A stretch of DNA of 64,000 nt, from NCBI GenBank assembly GCA_002682825.1, contig NOKP01000010.1:434001-498000 (forward strand), written 5' to 3'. Source of the stretch: Neonectria sp. B-13. Lineage: Eukaryota; Ascomycota; Sordariomycetes; Hypocreales; Nectriaceae. The notes under the pieces were generated by a model. It ran no database searches and was not told the DNA's origin. It saw only the letters and a program-made list of their open reading frames with translations. The position numbers were made by a program, and so were the translations under genes. Shown in pieces: positions 1-11,263 of this stretch (position 1 is its first letter; every line of letters begins with the position of its first letter).

Positions 1-53
1 CCAGTTTGGATCAAACCACTTGGACGAGCGCCCGGTGGACAATCATATCATAC

Positions 54-283
54 CCGCAAATTCCCGTTGCCTTGACGTGCACGAGCACCTCGCCGGTCTT
101 GGGCGCGTACACGGGCGCGTCCACGGCCTTCAGGTTGTGGTCGGCCGTGACCTGGAGCGACGGGTTCGGCAGAGGAGCCTTCAGAGTCTCGCGGGAGGCG
201 TGGCCGTTGAGCTGGCGCTTGAGGTCCTCGACGGTGGGCTGGCGGCCGTTGAGGGCGGGCTGAGACTCGGCGATTGAACCCAT
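54..283 (-). CDS. MDR zinc-type polyol dehydrogenase, first exon only (partial)
   Basis: This is the N-terminal exon of a medium-chain dehydrogenase/reductase, starting at the ATG at 283 and running left. It reads about 76 residues and ends in GEVLVHVKATGICG, the strand just before the catalytic zinc cysteine of sorbitol, xylitol and L-arabinitol dehydrogenases, where the family normally has GICGSDVHFW. The coding phase breaks at a GTATGA donor at 53, so an intron carries the gene off the window. The substrate cannot be fixed from one exon. The nearby xylose reductase makes a pentitol dehydrogenase plausible (inference). The gene is divergent from the DUF1593 gene across a 734-bp spacer. Confidence 0.75.
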
Positions 284-1017
284 CGTGAGATTGTTTGTTT
301 GTTAGTGAGTGGTCTACGAAACGTCAAGATGGTTCAAGGAAAGCGACGAGGAATGGGATAACAACAAAACGACAGCATCGCCTTAAGCTTCGTTCGTTTT
401 ACCCCAACGCCTCTCCCATCTCCTGTTCGCTCCTCCTGGGCTCCTCCTGCTCCTCCTTGCATATTTTCTGCTAGTCAGCCGGGAGTCAAACAGCCAGCAC
501 ACGAGTGCGAAGTCCTTCCCGATCCAGCGGCGGCACTTCCGAGCCGCAGTGTGGAAGCCGAACAACACCACGTCCAAGACCCGAGCATCTGTCACCAGAC
601 AGCGAGACGCTGAATCAAACCCACCAAATCCACAAATGCCGGGGGGGCCTGGAGACACGGACGAATGCTAATTTCTCCAGGGCGCCACCATCCCCGCAGT
701 TCAACCCCATCGTCCCACATCTCGGCAGCCTTAGCGGCGAGTGCTTCAGATTGCCTCATCCGGAGAAGTCCCCCACGATGCTTGGCTAAAGTCCGGGAGA
801 AGCACGGCGGTTCGGGTGTACTGGTGTCATGGGAGGTCCGGAGGGGAAGCATGCGGTTGGATATAATGAAAGCGATGTCATGAGAGGAGGAGACAGGGAA
901 TCGGGTCAAGAGGACGTATCGGCATCAGACGTACAGACATCAGACATCAAACATCAAACACCAGACTCACCAGTTCCCAACCTCCAGTCTTAGTCTTCAG
1001 TCTCTCCTGTTTCCACA
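284..1017. promoter_or_regulatory. Shared divergent promoter region
   Basis: This 734-bp spacer separates the polyol dehydrogenase (-) from the DUF1593 gene (+). No credible gene is seen; the short open frames overlap on both strands. One exact GGCTAAA, the motif bound by XlnR/Xyr1-type xylanolytic regulators, lies at 784-790. A short run of degenerate ACATCA-type repeats lies at about 922-972, just upstream of the DUF1593 start. A functional role for either element is inferred only. Confidence 0.45.
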
Positions 1018-2588
1018 ATGGCCACCGACTCGTCCAAGCTACAGTCGTTCCCCTCGAAGCCCCGGGTCTTCATCCTCTCGGACATCTCCAATGAGCCCGA
1101 CGACGCCGAGTCCCTCGTCAGATACCTTCTGTACTCCAACCAGTTCCAGACCGAGGGCCTCGTGGCTTGTTCGTCAACATGGATGAGGAACAAGGTCTGT
1201 CCTCAGGACATGCATAAGATTGTTGACGCATACGCCGGCTCCGTCGAGAACCTGAACAAGCATGCCCACCCAGACTTCCAATACCCTTCGGCAGAGTCCA
1301 TGAAGAGCCTGATCAAGTCTGGCGCACCCGTATGTGGCTGTATCCTTTGATTGCCAGAGCTCCGCCGTTCTAATTATGTGAAACACAGGTCTATGGATTC
1401 AAGGCTGTTGGTCATGACATCCCCCTGAGCGAGGGCGGCGAGCTGCTCCTAGAGAGAATCAAGGCTCCCTCAGAAGACCCTCTCTGGATCCTGGTTTGGG
1501 GCGGAAGCAACGTCCTCGCCCAGGTCCTCTTCAGACTCAAGGAGACCTGCCCCGAAGACGAGTTCGCTGCGTTGCGGGCGAAGCTCAGAGTCTACACCAT
1601 CTCTGACCAGGACGACACTGGCGCTTGGATCCGCAACACCTTCCCCGACATCTTCTACATCGCCTCCGTGCACGCATGGAACCAGTATGGAATGGCGACG
1701 TGGACGGGAATCGCCGGCGACAGGTACTACGGCTTCGACCAGGGAGGTCCCGACTTCTCCAAGCTCACCAAGGAGTGGATTAAGGAGAATATCCAGATTG
1801 GTCCCCTGGGAGCGGCGTACCCCGACTACCTCTTCATCCCCGAGGGCGACACCCCTACGTTCCTGTACCTTATTCAGAACGGTCTCGGAATCCGCGAGCA
1901 CCCCGAGTACGGGTCGTGGGGAGGTCGATACCAGCTCACCGATGTTAGTACCGAGGGTCTTGGTAGCAAACATTACAGCGACGCCTGTGACGTCGTGGTC
2001 GGCCAGGACGGCAAGTCATATAAGTCCAACCACGCCACCATCTGGCGCTGGCGAGATGCCTTCCAGAACGACTTCGCTGCGAGAATTCAATGGAGTCTGT
2101 CCCCCTCGCTATCATCTACGAACCACCACCCCATAATCTCCCTAAACGGCTCCTCCGGCCCGGAGCCAGTGTACATCGAAGCGGAGGCCGGCACCACCCT
2201 GACGCTCGACGCCTCGGAGACGTACGACCCCGACGGCGATGCCCTCACCTTCAAGTGGTGGCAATACCGCGACCCTAGCGCCTCTCAGTGGCTTGTTAAG
2301 ATGGAAGTCGCGGAAATGGAGGTCAACAAGAAGGACGCCGAGGGCCGAGTCGTCGAGGTGACTCTGCCTGCTCCCGGCAGGTGCTGTGTAGAGCTGTTGA
2401 GCAGAGATCCCCTTGCGAAGGGCCAGGTACTACACATGATCCTTGAGGTCACGGACGCCGGGTCGCCAAGCTTGACGAGTTACAAGCGAGTGGTCATCCA
2501 GGCGACGAACAAGGAGTTGAAAGGCGGGGAGGGAGGAGGAGAGGATATTGCGACTGCCTTTGAGGCTTTGATGAAGGAATTATCGTAG
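1018..2588 (+). CDS. Sde182/DUF1593-family protein, nucleoside-hydrolase-like
   Basis: Two exons (1018-1329, 1389-2588) separated by a 59-nt GTATGT...CAG intron give 503 residues. Near the N-terminus, FILSDISNEPDDAE (about residues 18-31) resembles the aspartate-rich metal site of nucleoside hydrolases, the fold proposed for DUF1593. Two stretches around the WGGSN motif and the HAWNQYGMATW motif are typical of this family. The last 150 residues form a beta-rich C-terminal domain with DASETYDPDGDALTFKWW, a PKD/cadherin-like signature seen in Sde182 proteins. No signal peptide is visible, so an intracellular location is likely although bacterial relatives were linked to cellulose binding. The catalytic reaction is unknown. 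Its place beside pentose genes suggests a carbohydrate-related role (inference). Confidence 0.85.
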
Positions 2589-2897
2589 AATTAATCACAT
2601 CGTAACGAAGAAAAATATGACAGTTTTTATTTCACCACTACTCCGTAATATACAAAAACATACCGTGCTTTCATTGTGTAAGACATGTATGTAGCCTGGA
2701 ACCCAGGTGAACACACGAGTCCTTCACCAAAGGCGAGTTACGGAGAGCCATCAAATGACATCAACGACTAACAGAGAAATTGCAGTGTCGCCTAATTCAC
2801 ACACAAAACACATGCTGAAACATTTGCAGGCCGTAGACGGTTCTTGTCATTACTTTATTTTGTCTTTATCTCATGTCTATTTATTCATTTGCCTGGC

Positions 2898-4098
2898 TTA
2901 AGCGAAGATGCGCAGGGGGTAGTCGGGGAGGTAGAAACCAGGGTCGTTGAAGCGCAGGCCACGGTCCAGGCCGGCGATACTCTCGATCTCGTCCTCGGCA
3001 AGGTCGAAGCTCAGGACGTCCAGGTTCTGGGCAAGACGGCCAGGGTTGTTGGACTTGGGGATGACGGCGATGCCGCGCTGCGTGGCCCAGCGGAGCAGGA
3101 TCTGGGCGGGCGTCTTGCCGTGCTTGTCGGCCAGGTCCTTGACGACCTTGGTCTCGAGAAGCGGCTCGACGTCCTGCGTGCGCTTGGAGAAGATGCCGGG
3201 CAGCTCGACGAAGCTCTGGGGGCCGAAGGACGAGTAGGCCGTCACGGCGATGTTGTTCTCCTGCGCCAAGGCGATCAGGCCCGGCTGCACCAGGTACGGG
3301 TGGTGCTCGACCTGCAGCGCCGAGATGGGGTGGCGGGCGTAGCGTTGGAGGTCGTAGAGACCCTGGCCCTGGAAGTTGGACACGCCGATGGAGCGCGCGA
3401 TGCCGTTGTCGACAACCGTCTCGAGGGCCTCCCAGGTCTCGCGGATAGGCACCTTGGCGAGCTCGACGGTGCCGGCGTCGTCCATCCACCAGGCCTTGGC
3501 AGTTCAGGTCAGTCTCGGACTCAGAGGGGGGCTCCGTATCAGTGGCGACTTACAGGGAATCGGCGAGTCTCGGGCTCGATGTACTTGAGAGCGACAGGGA
3601 AGTGGATCAGGTACAAATCAATGTATCCGAGACCCCAGGCCTCGTTCTGGAGCTTGGCCATGGCCAGGGCGTGCTCGCGGCTGTGGTAGTTGTTCCACAG
3701 CTTGGTGGTGACGAAGATGTCCTCGCGCTTGACGAGGCCCTCGCTGATGGCGCGCTGGATGCCCTCGCCGGCCTCCTTCTCGTTCTGGTAGTCTGTGGGT
3801 GGGCAGAATGTATTAGAGCCGGTAATTGGGATTGGACGTGAAAGTCGGGTGTCGATGCAGGTGGATGAGCATCTCTGAGGGCAGTAACGTACCGTAAGCG
3901 CCGTCGAAGAGTCGGTATCCTGCCTTGATGGCCTAGAGGAAGACTGTCAGTAACGATAATCCGGAGGCAGTTTTACGATCACTCATCACTCACGTTGTAG
4001 ACGGTGTCGGCGGCCTGGTCGGCAGGAACCTTCCAGAGGCCGAAGCCAACGAGGGGCATCTCATGCCCGGAGGCGAGCTTGGTGGTAGAGGGGGCCAT
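2898..4098 (-). CDS. xyl1: D-xylose reductase (aldo-keto reductase family 2)
   Basis: Four exons on the minus strand (4098-3994, 3932-3893, 3792-3554, 3494-2898) encode 326 residues, the usual length for fungal xylose reductases. The AKR catalytic tetrad is visible: Asp45 and Tyr50 in LFDGAYDYQNEKE, Lys79 in TTKLWNN, and His112 in LYLIHFPVA. The C-terminal coenzyme loop [13 protein letters not shown] (from about residue 273) matches the signature of yeast and fungal xylose reductases. The enzyme reduces D-xylose to xylitol and usually also L-arabinose to L-arabinitol with NAD(P)H in the cytosol, the first step of fungal pentose catabolism. It is divergent from a Zn2Cys6 regulator and lies about 3 kb from a polyol dehydrogenase. 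Glycerol dehydrogenase activity of a related AKR is a less likely alternative. Confidence 0.93.
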
Positions 4099-4541
4099 TG
4101 CGTATTGTTGTTGATGCGTCGTCGGTGAGGGGGAGTTGTATGTTCAAGTCTCTCAAACAGGATGAAAGCAACACGCAACGTTGGGCATTCCGGCTTTATT
4201 GCCAAAAAAAAATTCCCACCCCGTCTCCATGACGGCCTCTGCCCCTCCACTACATGACAATCCACACAACCCGAGTCAGGAAATCCCATAAAAGCCCAGG
4301 TGAAGCTGAAGGTAGCCCCCGGCGCTAAACAAGTCTGGACTCGCCGCGGGGCCAACCTCCACAATGGCGGAGAGCGTCTAGAATTGCCTAAAGGGGCAAC
4401 ATCGGCCACACCGTTTGGCGCCCGCCCCCGGAATCCTGAAGGCTTCATCTTTCCCCGTTCGGCTGCCCTCCTCGTTTCCTTTCCCCCTCTCTCTCCATTC
4501 CCCCATATTTTTCTCCCCCATACGATGATCCAGCCTCGATA
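4099..4541. promoter_or_regulatory. Divergent promoter between xyl1 and a Zn2Cys6 regulator
   Basis: This 443-bp spacer separates two outward-pointing start codons. A GCGGGG at 4346-4351 fits the SYGGRG consensus of the CreA/Cre1 carbon repressor. A C/T-rich stretch at about 4455-4520 precedes the regulator start, as is common for fungal core promoters. No exact GGCTAR site was found. Use of these elements is inferred, and SYGGRG matches are frequent by chance. Confidence 0.4.
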
Positions 4542-6581
4542 ATGGCCGATGCGGGTTCCAAGACCCGCCTGAGGAGGACGAGGACGGGATGTTTCAAATG
4601 CCGCATGCGCCGACGGAAATGTAAGCCACCAAAAGGATTGGACCCATGGTGGCATCATCGAGTTTGTTACCGAAAAGCTAATAACACGCTTTTGTTTTGT
4701 CAGGCGATGAGGGTAAACCGTCGTGCCGAAGATGTGTCGATGGTGGGTTTGCGTGTCAGTACGGCACGCGGCTCTCGTTCTTGGAGAAGAATGCAAAGAC
4801 CGCTGGGAGCTCGGAGCGCGTCTCCGAGCCGGCGTACGGTAAACTGAGGGTGCGTTGTTGCCAGGATCCATGCGTCCAGCGTATCTTGCATGAGCTCCCG
4901 CTGACAGTGCCTTGCAGTTTGTCGTGCCAGAGTCTGTGACGATTCAGGAAAACATTCAGTTTCAGGAAGATGATAGCCCTTCCAGAGACTCTGAGAGCAC
5001 CAATGCTCTGCCCCTTCCAGGACAGACGCTCGCAGAGGATAACCCAGAGCTGCTACCCCAGCCGCCGATCTTGATCAACGCTGCACTGGACAATTCCGTG
5101 TTGGAAACCCCTGTGCTGGACACTCTTGCAACGCCATCTCCAGGTGGTCACCTGGCCCGCAATGGCAGCTACACAGTCGGGGTATCCCCTTCAAATGCGG
5201 CCTACGAGACCGCCTTGGACGGATTGCTGTCGCTGGGACATGACAACTATGCGCCTCCGCCAGTGACATCCCAAATCCTCGAAAACGGAAGTTATTTTGG
5301 ATCACCGCCGAATCCCCAGCACGACTTCTCTCCTGGACGATTAGAGTCGGCGAGCAAGCCATCTGTGGGGGCCTTTCAAAACTGTGCTCACTTGCCGCAA
5401 GACCGGGTAGTACAACTTCTACGACACTATCGATACAACATCGCGCCATGGGTGTGTATTTCTACAACTCAGGCAGAAACCTTCTTGCTAATAACTTTGT
5501 CTTCTGTTTAGTTGGACATTGGCGATGCAGCTCAAACGTTTGGGCTTTTGATCCCACGTATTGCCATGGACTCGATCACAGTTCTCGACTCGCTCCTAGC
5601 CCTTTCCATGACGACCCTCGACGAACACGTCGACTTGAACTTCGATCAGTGCATAGTGCCACCCGATCCGAACGGACCCAGCGTCGACATTATGCACAGT
5701 GTCCTAGCTTTTGCTTTTGTAGCTCTCCGTCGACATGTCGTGGTGGCACCGACCTCATGGCAGAGTCCGTCCAAAAACATGGCCTTTGGGCTACTGAACT
5801 CGGCTTCGTTTCAGGAGCACTATCCTACCGTCAATTTAGCAGTGTCATGGATGATGCTGAGACTTGGTAATTGTTGCTTGACTTACCGCCTTGAGAACTT
5901 TTTATTAACCGAGTCTTAGATTTGAGTGTTGGGCTCATGAATGGTTCCCCAGTGTCCATCCCCAACCTTCTATCGTACGGCGCTTCGTCGCCCATTTCCG
6001 GAATTTGTCGAGAGTCGCTCAAATACGACCGCGAGCCGGTACTCCTGTGTGCGCAAGTCCTCAACCACTGTTTTGGACAAGATCTTCCGACCACTCCTGG
6101 GATACACCTCCGTCCATCAACCGCTCAGAACTGGAAGTCGCTCACGGAATCCCTGAACATGTGGTATAACAATCGGCCTCGGGACTTTAAACCCATGTGG
6201 GAGGTTGAAGAGAGTGAAGAGCTATTTCCTCTTGTCCTGTTCACCAACGGAGCGGCAGTGCTGGCGAATCAGCTCTACCACACGTCGATGCTGCTATTGC
6301 TTCAAAACAGGCCTCGAACTCTCGCAAAGGGGCATGGACGGTCGGTACTGGTATCCCCGCTCTGGCACGCTCAGCGAATATGTGCCATCAGCCTGAACAA
6401 CGACACAAAGACAAGCTGGGATTTCAGCCTCCTTGCGTCGTTCTATCTTGCCGCCAAGTGCATGACTTACGAGCCTCAGCAACACGCTATTTTGCGTGGC
6501 ATGGGCCGTATTGGTTCTTTGACGGGCTGGAATGTGAATGCACTCTCTGCGCAACTCGTACAAGTATGGCAGCCTGACTGA
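4542..6581 (+). CDS. Zn2Cys6 transcription factor with a C-terminal fungal-TF domain
   Basis: Five exons (4542-4620, 4704-4849, 4918-5451, 5512-5866, 5920-6581) give 591 residues. The zinc cluster GCFKCRMRRRKCGDEGKPSC plus RRCVDGGFAC has cysteines at 17, 20, 27, 35, 38 and 45, and the first intron splits the third cysteine codon, a common position. A Pro/Ser-rich linker (about 85-230) leads to a helical regulatory domain of the Fungal_trans_2 type, with LANQLYHTSMLLLL and SPLWHAQRICAISL near the C-terminus. It is a nuclear DNA-binding regulator. Its target is unknown. The head-to-head position with xyl1 makes control of xyl1 a testable guess. The C-terminal block resembles that of the convergent neighbour, so the two are probably paralogues. 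Confidence 0.88.
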
Positions 6582-6640
6582 GCTGCTTAAGAGAACCTTT
6601 GTAGCAAAATAATCGACGCAATAGATCTTTCAATTGCGTT

Positions 6641-8098
6641 TCATCGGACTTTGTACCCCCACGCATTTTCCAAGTCGGCGATGCGCCAGCATGTTGCCCA
6701 GCCGGTCATTGCCTCGATGCTTTGGATGAGTTTTGACAGGAGCAAATGCTCCGACTTGTGGCTAAGAAGCCTTCCGGCGATCCACAAAGGCTGGATGGCG
6801 TTGTTGAGACAGCCTTGGTGAGGATTTGTCAACGAAATGCCGCAAATGCATTTGGCGTGCCAGATGGCAGAGCCCGTATGTCCAACGTCGAGTTTGATCT
6901 CTCGAGGCTTGGATCCCAAGAGCAGAGTGCAGGCGGTATGGTACAGTTGGTTAGAGGAAATCCCAGCCCAGTGGACAAAGAGTATCTGGGGGAATGGTCG
7001 ACTGTCGATTATCTTGACAGGGAGAATCTCAGGAGGCCGATCTTGGAGCCAAGTCTGAAGGTCGTGCCAGAGGCGGAGCCAACGTCTTTCAAAGACGGTA
7101 GAATCGCATCCGTTGCTTTCTCCGAGCTCAACGTAGCGAGTTCTGTCGGCGATGAGCTCGCAAACTTTGGAGCATAGATAGACGGAGTAATTTGCGTGCA
7201 TGTCTGGGGATTGGTGCTCCAGGAAGAGATCGGCTGCGGAGGCTGGGTCGGCGCCAGAGGGAAGCCATTTTTCGAGAGGCACAATGGTGCCTTGGGTTCC
7301 GTCGGAGATGAGAGCTCCGCATAGATCTATAAAGCATTGGATTCAGCGTCTGGATGGGAAATAGCTTCCAGAGAGAAATCTTACCCATTCTTACATAGCA
7401 CCAGAACACTGCCTGAAGCAAGCCGCCACTGAAGCCATTGATGTCAAACGCGTCAAATAGGGCTGCACAGCCCTCGAGGTGCCGACGCCAGTCTTGTGGG
7501 CTAGCCGACATCATCTCGAGACAGCACAAGATGACGCAAATTGGAATGATGGTGAGGTCACGGGCCTGTAGCAGGGGGTTGAGGAGTCGGATGGCTTCCT
7601 GGTACAGCTCTAGGCTGTCGAATGAGTGCTGCTTGGCTTCCTTGCGCTCCATCTGCCGAGCCGAGAGGGCGAGGATGGCGTAGAGGAGGGCCGGACAGCG
7701 GCGGGCAAGGACAGGAACCTGTACAGTGAAGGCTCTCTCACTGTCAAACATGTCAAGCTGTGTTTGTTTGTCAGTATATGGAGTCAATGCTTTGCTACGG
7801 TTGAGAGACGTACCCATGGAGCCACCTCGGCAACATAATTCTTCAGATAGACCAGCCTACGACCGGTTGAAAGAGCGGCCTTGGTCTGGGCAAGTGCCTC
7901 AAAATCTTCGCCTGGCGGACCATCCTCGCCTGGAGCGGGGGAAGTCTCGCGGGAGGGCGCCGCGGTTTGGGCAGTGTTGAAGATGAGGCAGCGGAGCTCT
8001 TCCTGGTAAGCAAGATATCCAGGATCCTGGACAAATTGATCAAGCGGCCAGCTATTTGATGGAGAGGAGGAGTTGTCGGTCATTGAGAATGGGGTCAT
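6641..8098 (-). CDS. Fungal transcription-factor-domain protein lacking a zinc cluster
   Basis: Three exons on the minus strand (8098-7814, 7757-7385, 7326-6641) encode 447 residues. The body is the helical Fungal_trans_2-type domain found behind Zn2Cys6 clusters: CPALLYAILALSARQMERKE, then ICVILCCLEMMSASPQDWRR, HLEGCAALFDAF and SNQLYHTACTLLLGSKPRE. No Cys-x2-Cys-x6-Cys motif lies in the first exon or in the 560 bp upstream, and no acceptor site precedes the chosen ATG. The protein therefore starts directly with a Ser/Pro-rich leader. It may be a regulator that lost DNA binding, a cofactor of a paralogue, or a gene whose zinc-cluster exon lies further upstream and was missed. It ends 59 bp from the convergent Zn2Cys6 gene. 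Confidence 0.8.
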
Positions 8099-11000
8099 TC
8101 GTATGGTGAGGGGGGTGAGAGGGAGGAAAGGTGGTGACGCTGGGTTGGTCTACTCGTCCCTTGGCTCTGACGAAGGGCCAAGATGCCTTTTCCTGTGCCA
8201 AGAAGAACAGTCGGCAAGTCTGCGGAGGCGGGAGAAGGCGTGAAGGTTAGAGATTTGACAAATCTTGTCACAAATATCAAGCATCGAGTGAAACAGTAGA
8301 TGGGCTGAGAGGTGGCCAACGGTGCAGGGTAGGGCGCATGCAAGGATTCGGTGTAGAAGGTGTGCTGAGAGGTCAGGTGCGCCGTGCAAGTCTGCCAGGC
8401 GAGGCTAAACCAATCCCTGCACGTGCGGGGGTGGATGATTGCGGGGAGCTCCTCCATGGATCTTGGAGAGAATCCAATGCCAGCTGCTGTCACTGAACTT
8501 GACCCTTTGTCTAGCTTAGTTAGCACTGGAACCATTGACTCGGCACTGTTCCACACCCTCTTGAGCTCGTGATTCCCAGCCGAGCTTGGTGAGCTCCGTT
8601 TTCTGTCTGGATCCACCTCTCCTGTGTCATGTGACGGCCTGTGATGCCTCTGCTGGGACATGACGCGCTGGGCTACGAATATTCGTACCGGTAGCTGATG
8701 TCATCTAGATCCAGGACACACATATACGACTCAATCTAAGCTGACGAGAATGGGCAACTGCCGCCACGCATTTGTCTCCCTGACTAGAGAGGTCCCTTGA
8801 TTTTCCCCAACAGAGTAACCCGGCGGGAAGTACCCAATTTGGACGGCATTGTCTTCGCGAAGGCTGTCAACCTGCAGCTCCTAGGGATTTATTAGAATGC
8901 CAAGGACAGCTGTTTCAGCCTCGCTCTGCAGGGGAAAACGGAGTCGACTCTCTGCGGTCTGGCTGAGACAGCGGCAGCCTGACGATCCTTTTTTTTTTTT
9001 TTTTTTTGGCTTGCCAAAAAGTTTTTGCTTCTCCAACATATTTGTCTCATGTATTCATACCTGACGACATGACTCCATCACCGGTGTCCCGAGTGAGAAG
9101 CTGGGCTGGCTTTGCGGCCTGACGGCTGTCGTCACAACAACCTCAATTGAACGGTCGTGGGAGGTGCCACGTCGGTACTGTTGTTGCAGCTTGTATGCAC
9201 CGCCGATTGCATCGCTGCCCAACAAACTCGCGAAAGCTGGAAGAACAACTCGCAGGGTGTCCTGAGGAAGAGCCTAGTGGAGAGCTGCAGACGTACCGCC
9301 GATTGCCACGGATGCCTTGTTTTTGCACATTGGGATGGTTGGTCAAAGCCGACTCGATTGAACAACAAAGATGGAAAATGTCCAATGTCGCGATCTGCAC
9401 GGAGTGTTCCGTCGATTGTCTGTCTATCAATGGAAACCATGCGGATGGCAATCTCAATCTCCCCTAGGTCTAGCCGGCTGGGTGCAGACGTAGCACTCTA
9501 GTGTTCCAGTGTTCCAATCCCGGCGATGGAAGCGAGAGTACGGACGGAGTGGGTGGGCTAAGAAAAGAACCTGCGAGGCTTCCATTCATTCCTTCATCGT
9601 CGACCCGCTTGAACGGACCATGTCGACGACAGCTTGGAGTTGCTAGTGGCCAGTGCTTGTAAGCCATGATGCCATTTCCATTCCGCATGTTCGTAGTGCC
9701 AACTGGGGCGAGGGCCGAGTGTCCAATTCGTATGGACGCAAGTACGGACGGACGTTCGTGTCATAGAACTGTCATCACCAACAAACAACTGACGATTGCC
9801 GACGCGACGGGAGGTCCAGTGATGAGGAGGGGGGGTGGTTGACGGGTGCCCTGAATCCACTGCCCTTACAGCGGGCCACGGGGGGCGCACCCACTGCAAA
9901 TATGCAGCTGCACCTCACCCACCCACTGGCCGACCAGTGACGACTGCAGGCGCTCTTGGCCCTGAACCAACCGTACCCACTACGCACATGGTGTCTCCAG
10001 GGGCTGTCCGTGTGTCCATGACCTGATGAGTCCAGCTGCAGCCATCCCCTATGACCCCGGCCCCTGTGCAACCCTGTGCAACCCTTTGTCCTCCCCACCA
10101 AGCGAGTAAAAAGAGCCCAGGCTTTTCTTCCATCTCAGACGCTCGCGTCCGTCCTTGGTTGGCGGCGTGCAGAAGGAAGAATAAAAGGGGCCGTCCACTC
10201 ACAGCCGCAGCCTCACCGCCCACCCAATCCACCAGGCAGACCCCTTTGGGCATAGCGATGCCGCTCAGGAGGGTTGAAGCTGGGGCCAGCGTTCGGGGGT
10301 CGCTTTTTCTTTGTTGCCAGGTACGGTGCACTATACTACCAGCAAGTGCCCTTTTTGGTGTCTTTGGCGGACTGCAATCCCAAACTCAATAAGCGGAGTG
10401 AGAGATTGGTGACGATGATGTTCGTAGTGACCCTTTTTCGGGGGAGATTTGTTGGCTGGCATTACCCTTGCGATGCTCTTTCGATAGTGTCGGGCCCGGC
10501 GAGCATTGGCGCCGTCGTCGTCAATCTCGGTCGGTTTGACCCAGCACCGGCAGCAGTGTCGATTTCAGGTGGCAGTGGTGGATTGCCTGTTCGTGCCTAG
10601 GTGCTTTCTCTGCGTAGATACAGCTCACCGTCGACTGACCATGACTTCCTTCACCCATCTGCACTGCTCCAGCGAAGCGTTTCATCTGCACTCCGACCTG
10701 TCCATTGGCATTGGATCCGGGCATCACACTGCCATTGACTAGACAGCGCATGCCACGTACCGACGTGACAGTACAGTTGTGTGTATGCCTGTGAACTGCA
10801 TCTTCGTGGTCGGCGTCATTCATTGGCGGCGCTGAGTTCGCGGCGCTGTGATTAAACCCAACCATCCATCCATCCCCATCCGCCGTCCATGGAACCCCTG
10901 CGTCAACACCCCGGTCGCGCGCCCCCCTTCTGCCTCTTCTTGGTGCTAGAGTTCCCCCTAGGCCACTTACTTTTGTCCGTAGTAGTAATTGCTCAACCTG

Positions 11001-11263
11001 AACGAGATTCAACTTGGATCCGTACGTGCATATGCGCACTCCCGCACGTACGCAGTACTCCGTAGTCCCGTACGTACCGCATCGCCAGACCAGCTTGTCA
11101 CGTCACAATTCGACTCGCGCGCCCCCGTCGACGGTCGAAGCGCAAACTGTGGCTGTCAATCCCGGGAACAGGTCCTGTCTCGCCTCGCCGTCGCCTTCGC
11201 CTGGCCCCGATCCAAACAAAAGCCTCCAGCCTCCCGCTTCCCGCGCCGTGAACGAGTCCCGCC
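8099..11263. other. Long intergenic region upstream of the Sec7 gene
   Basis: No supported gene was found in 3.2 kb. Open frames at about 9.13-9.50 kb and 10.05-10.39 kb occur on both strands, lack recognisable domains and look like chance. Sequence near 11.0 kb is rich in GTACGTAC-type palindromic steps. The last 200 bp are C/T-rich and probably form the promoter and 5' leader of the Sec7 gene. Confidence 0.5.
8989..9007. repeat. T19 homopolymer
   Basis: An uninterrupted run of 19 T lies in the intergenic region, followed by GGC. It could be a poly-pyrimidine promoter element or the tail of an old retroposed copy. Nothing flanking it supports either. Confidence 0.9.

Noticed and set aside
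9130..9501. Overlapping open frames of about 100 codons on both strands
   Set aside because: No domain, no convincing start context, and simultaneous openness on both strands in a long intergenic region suggests chance.
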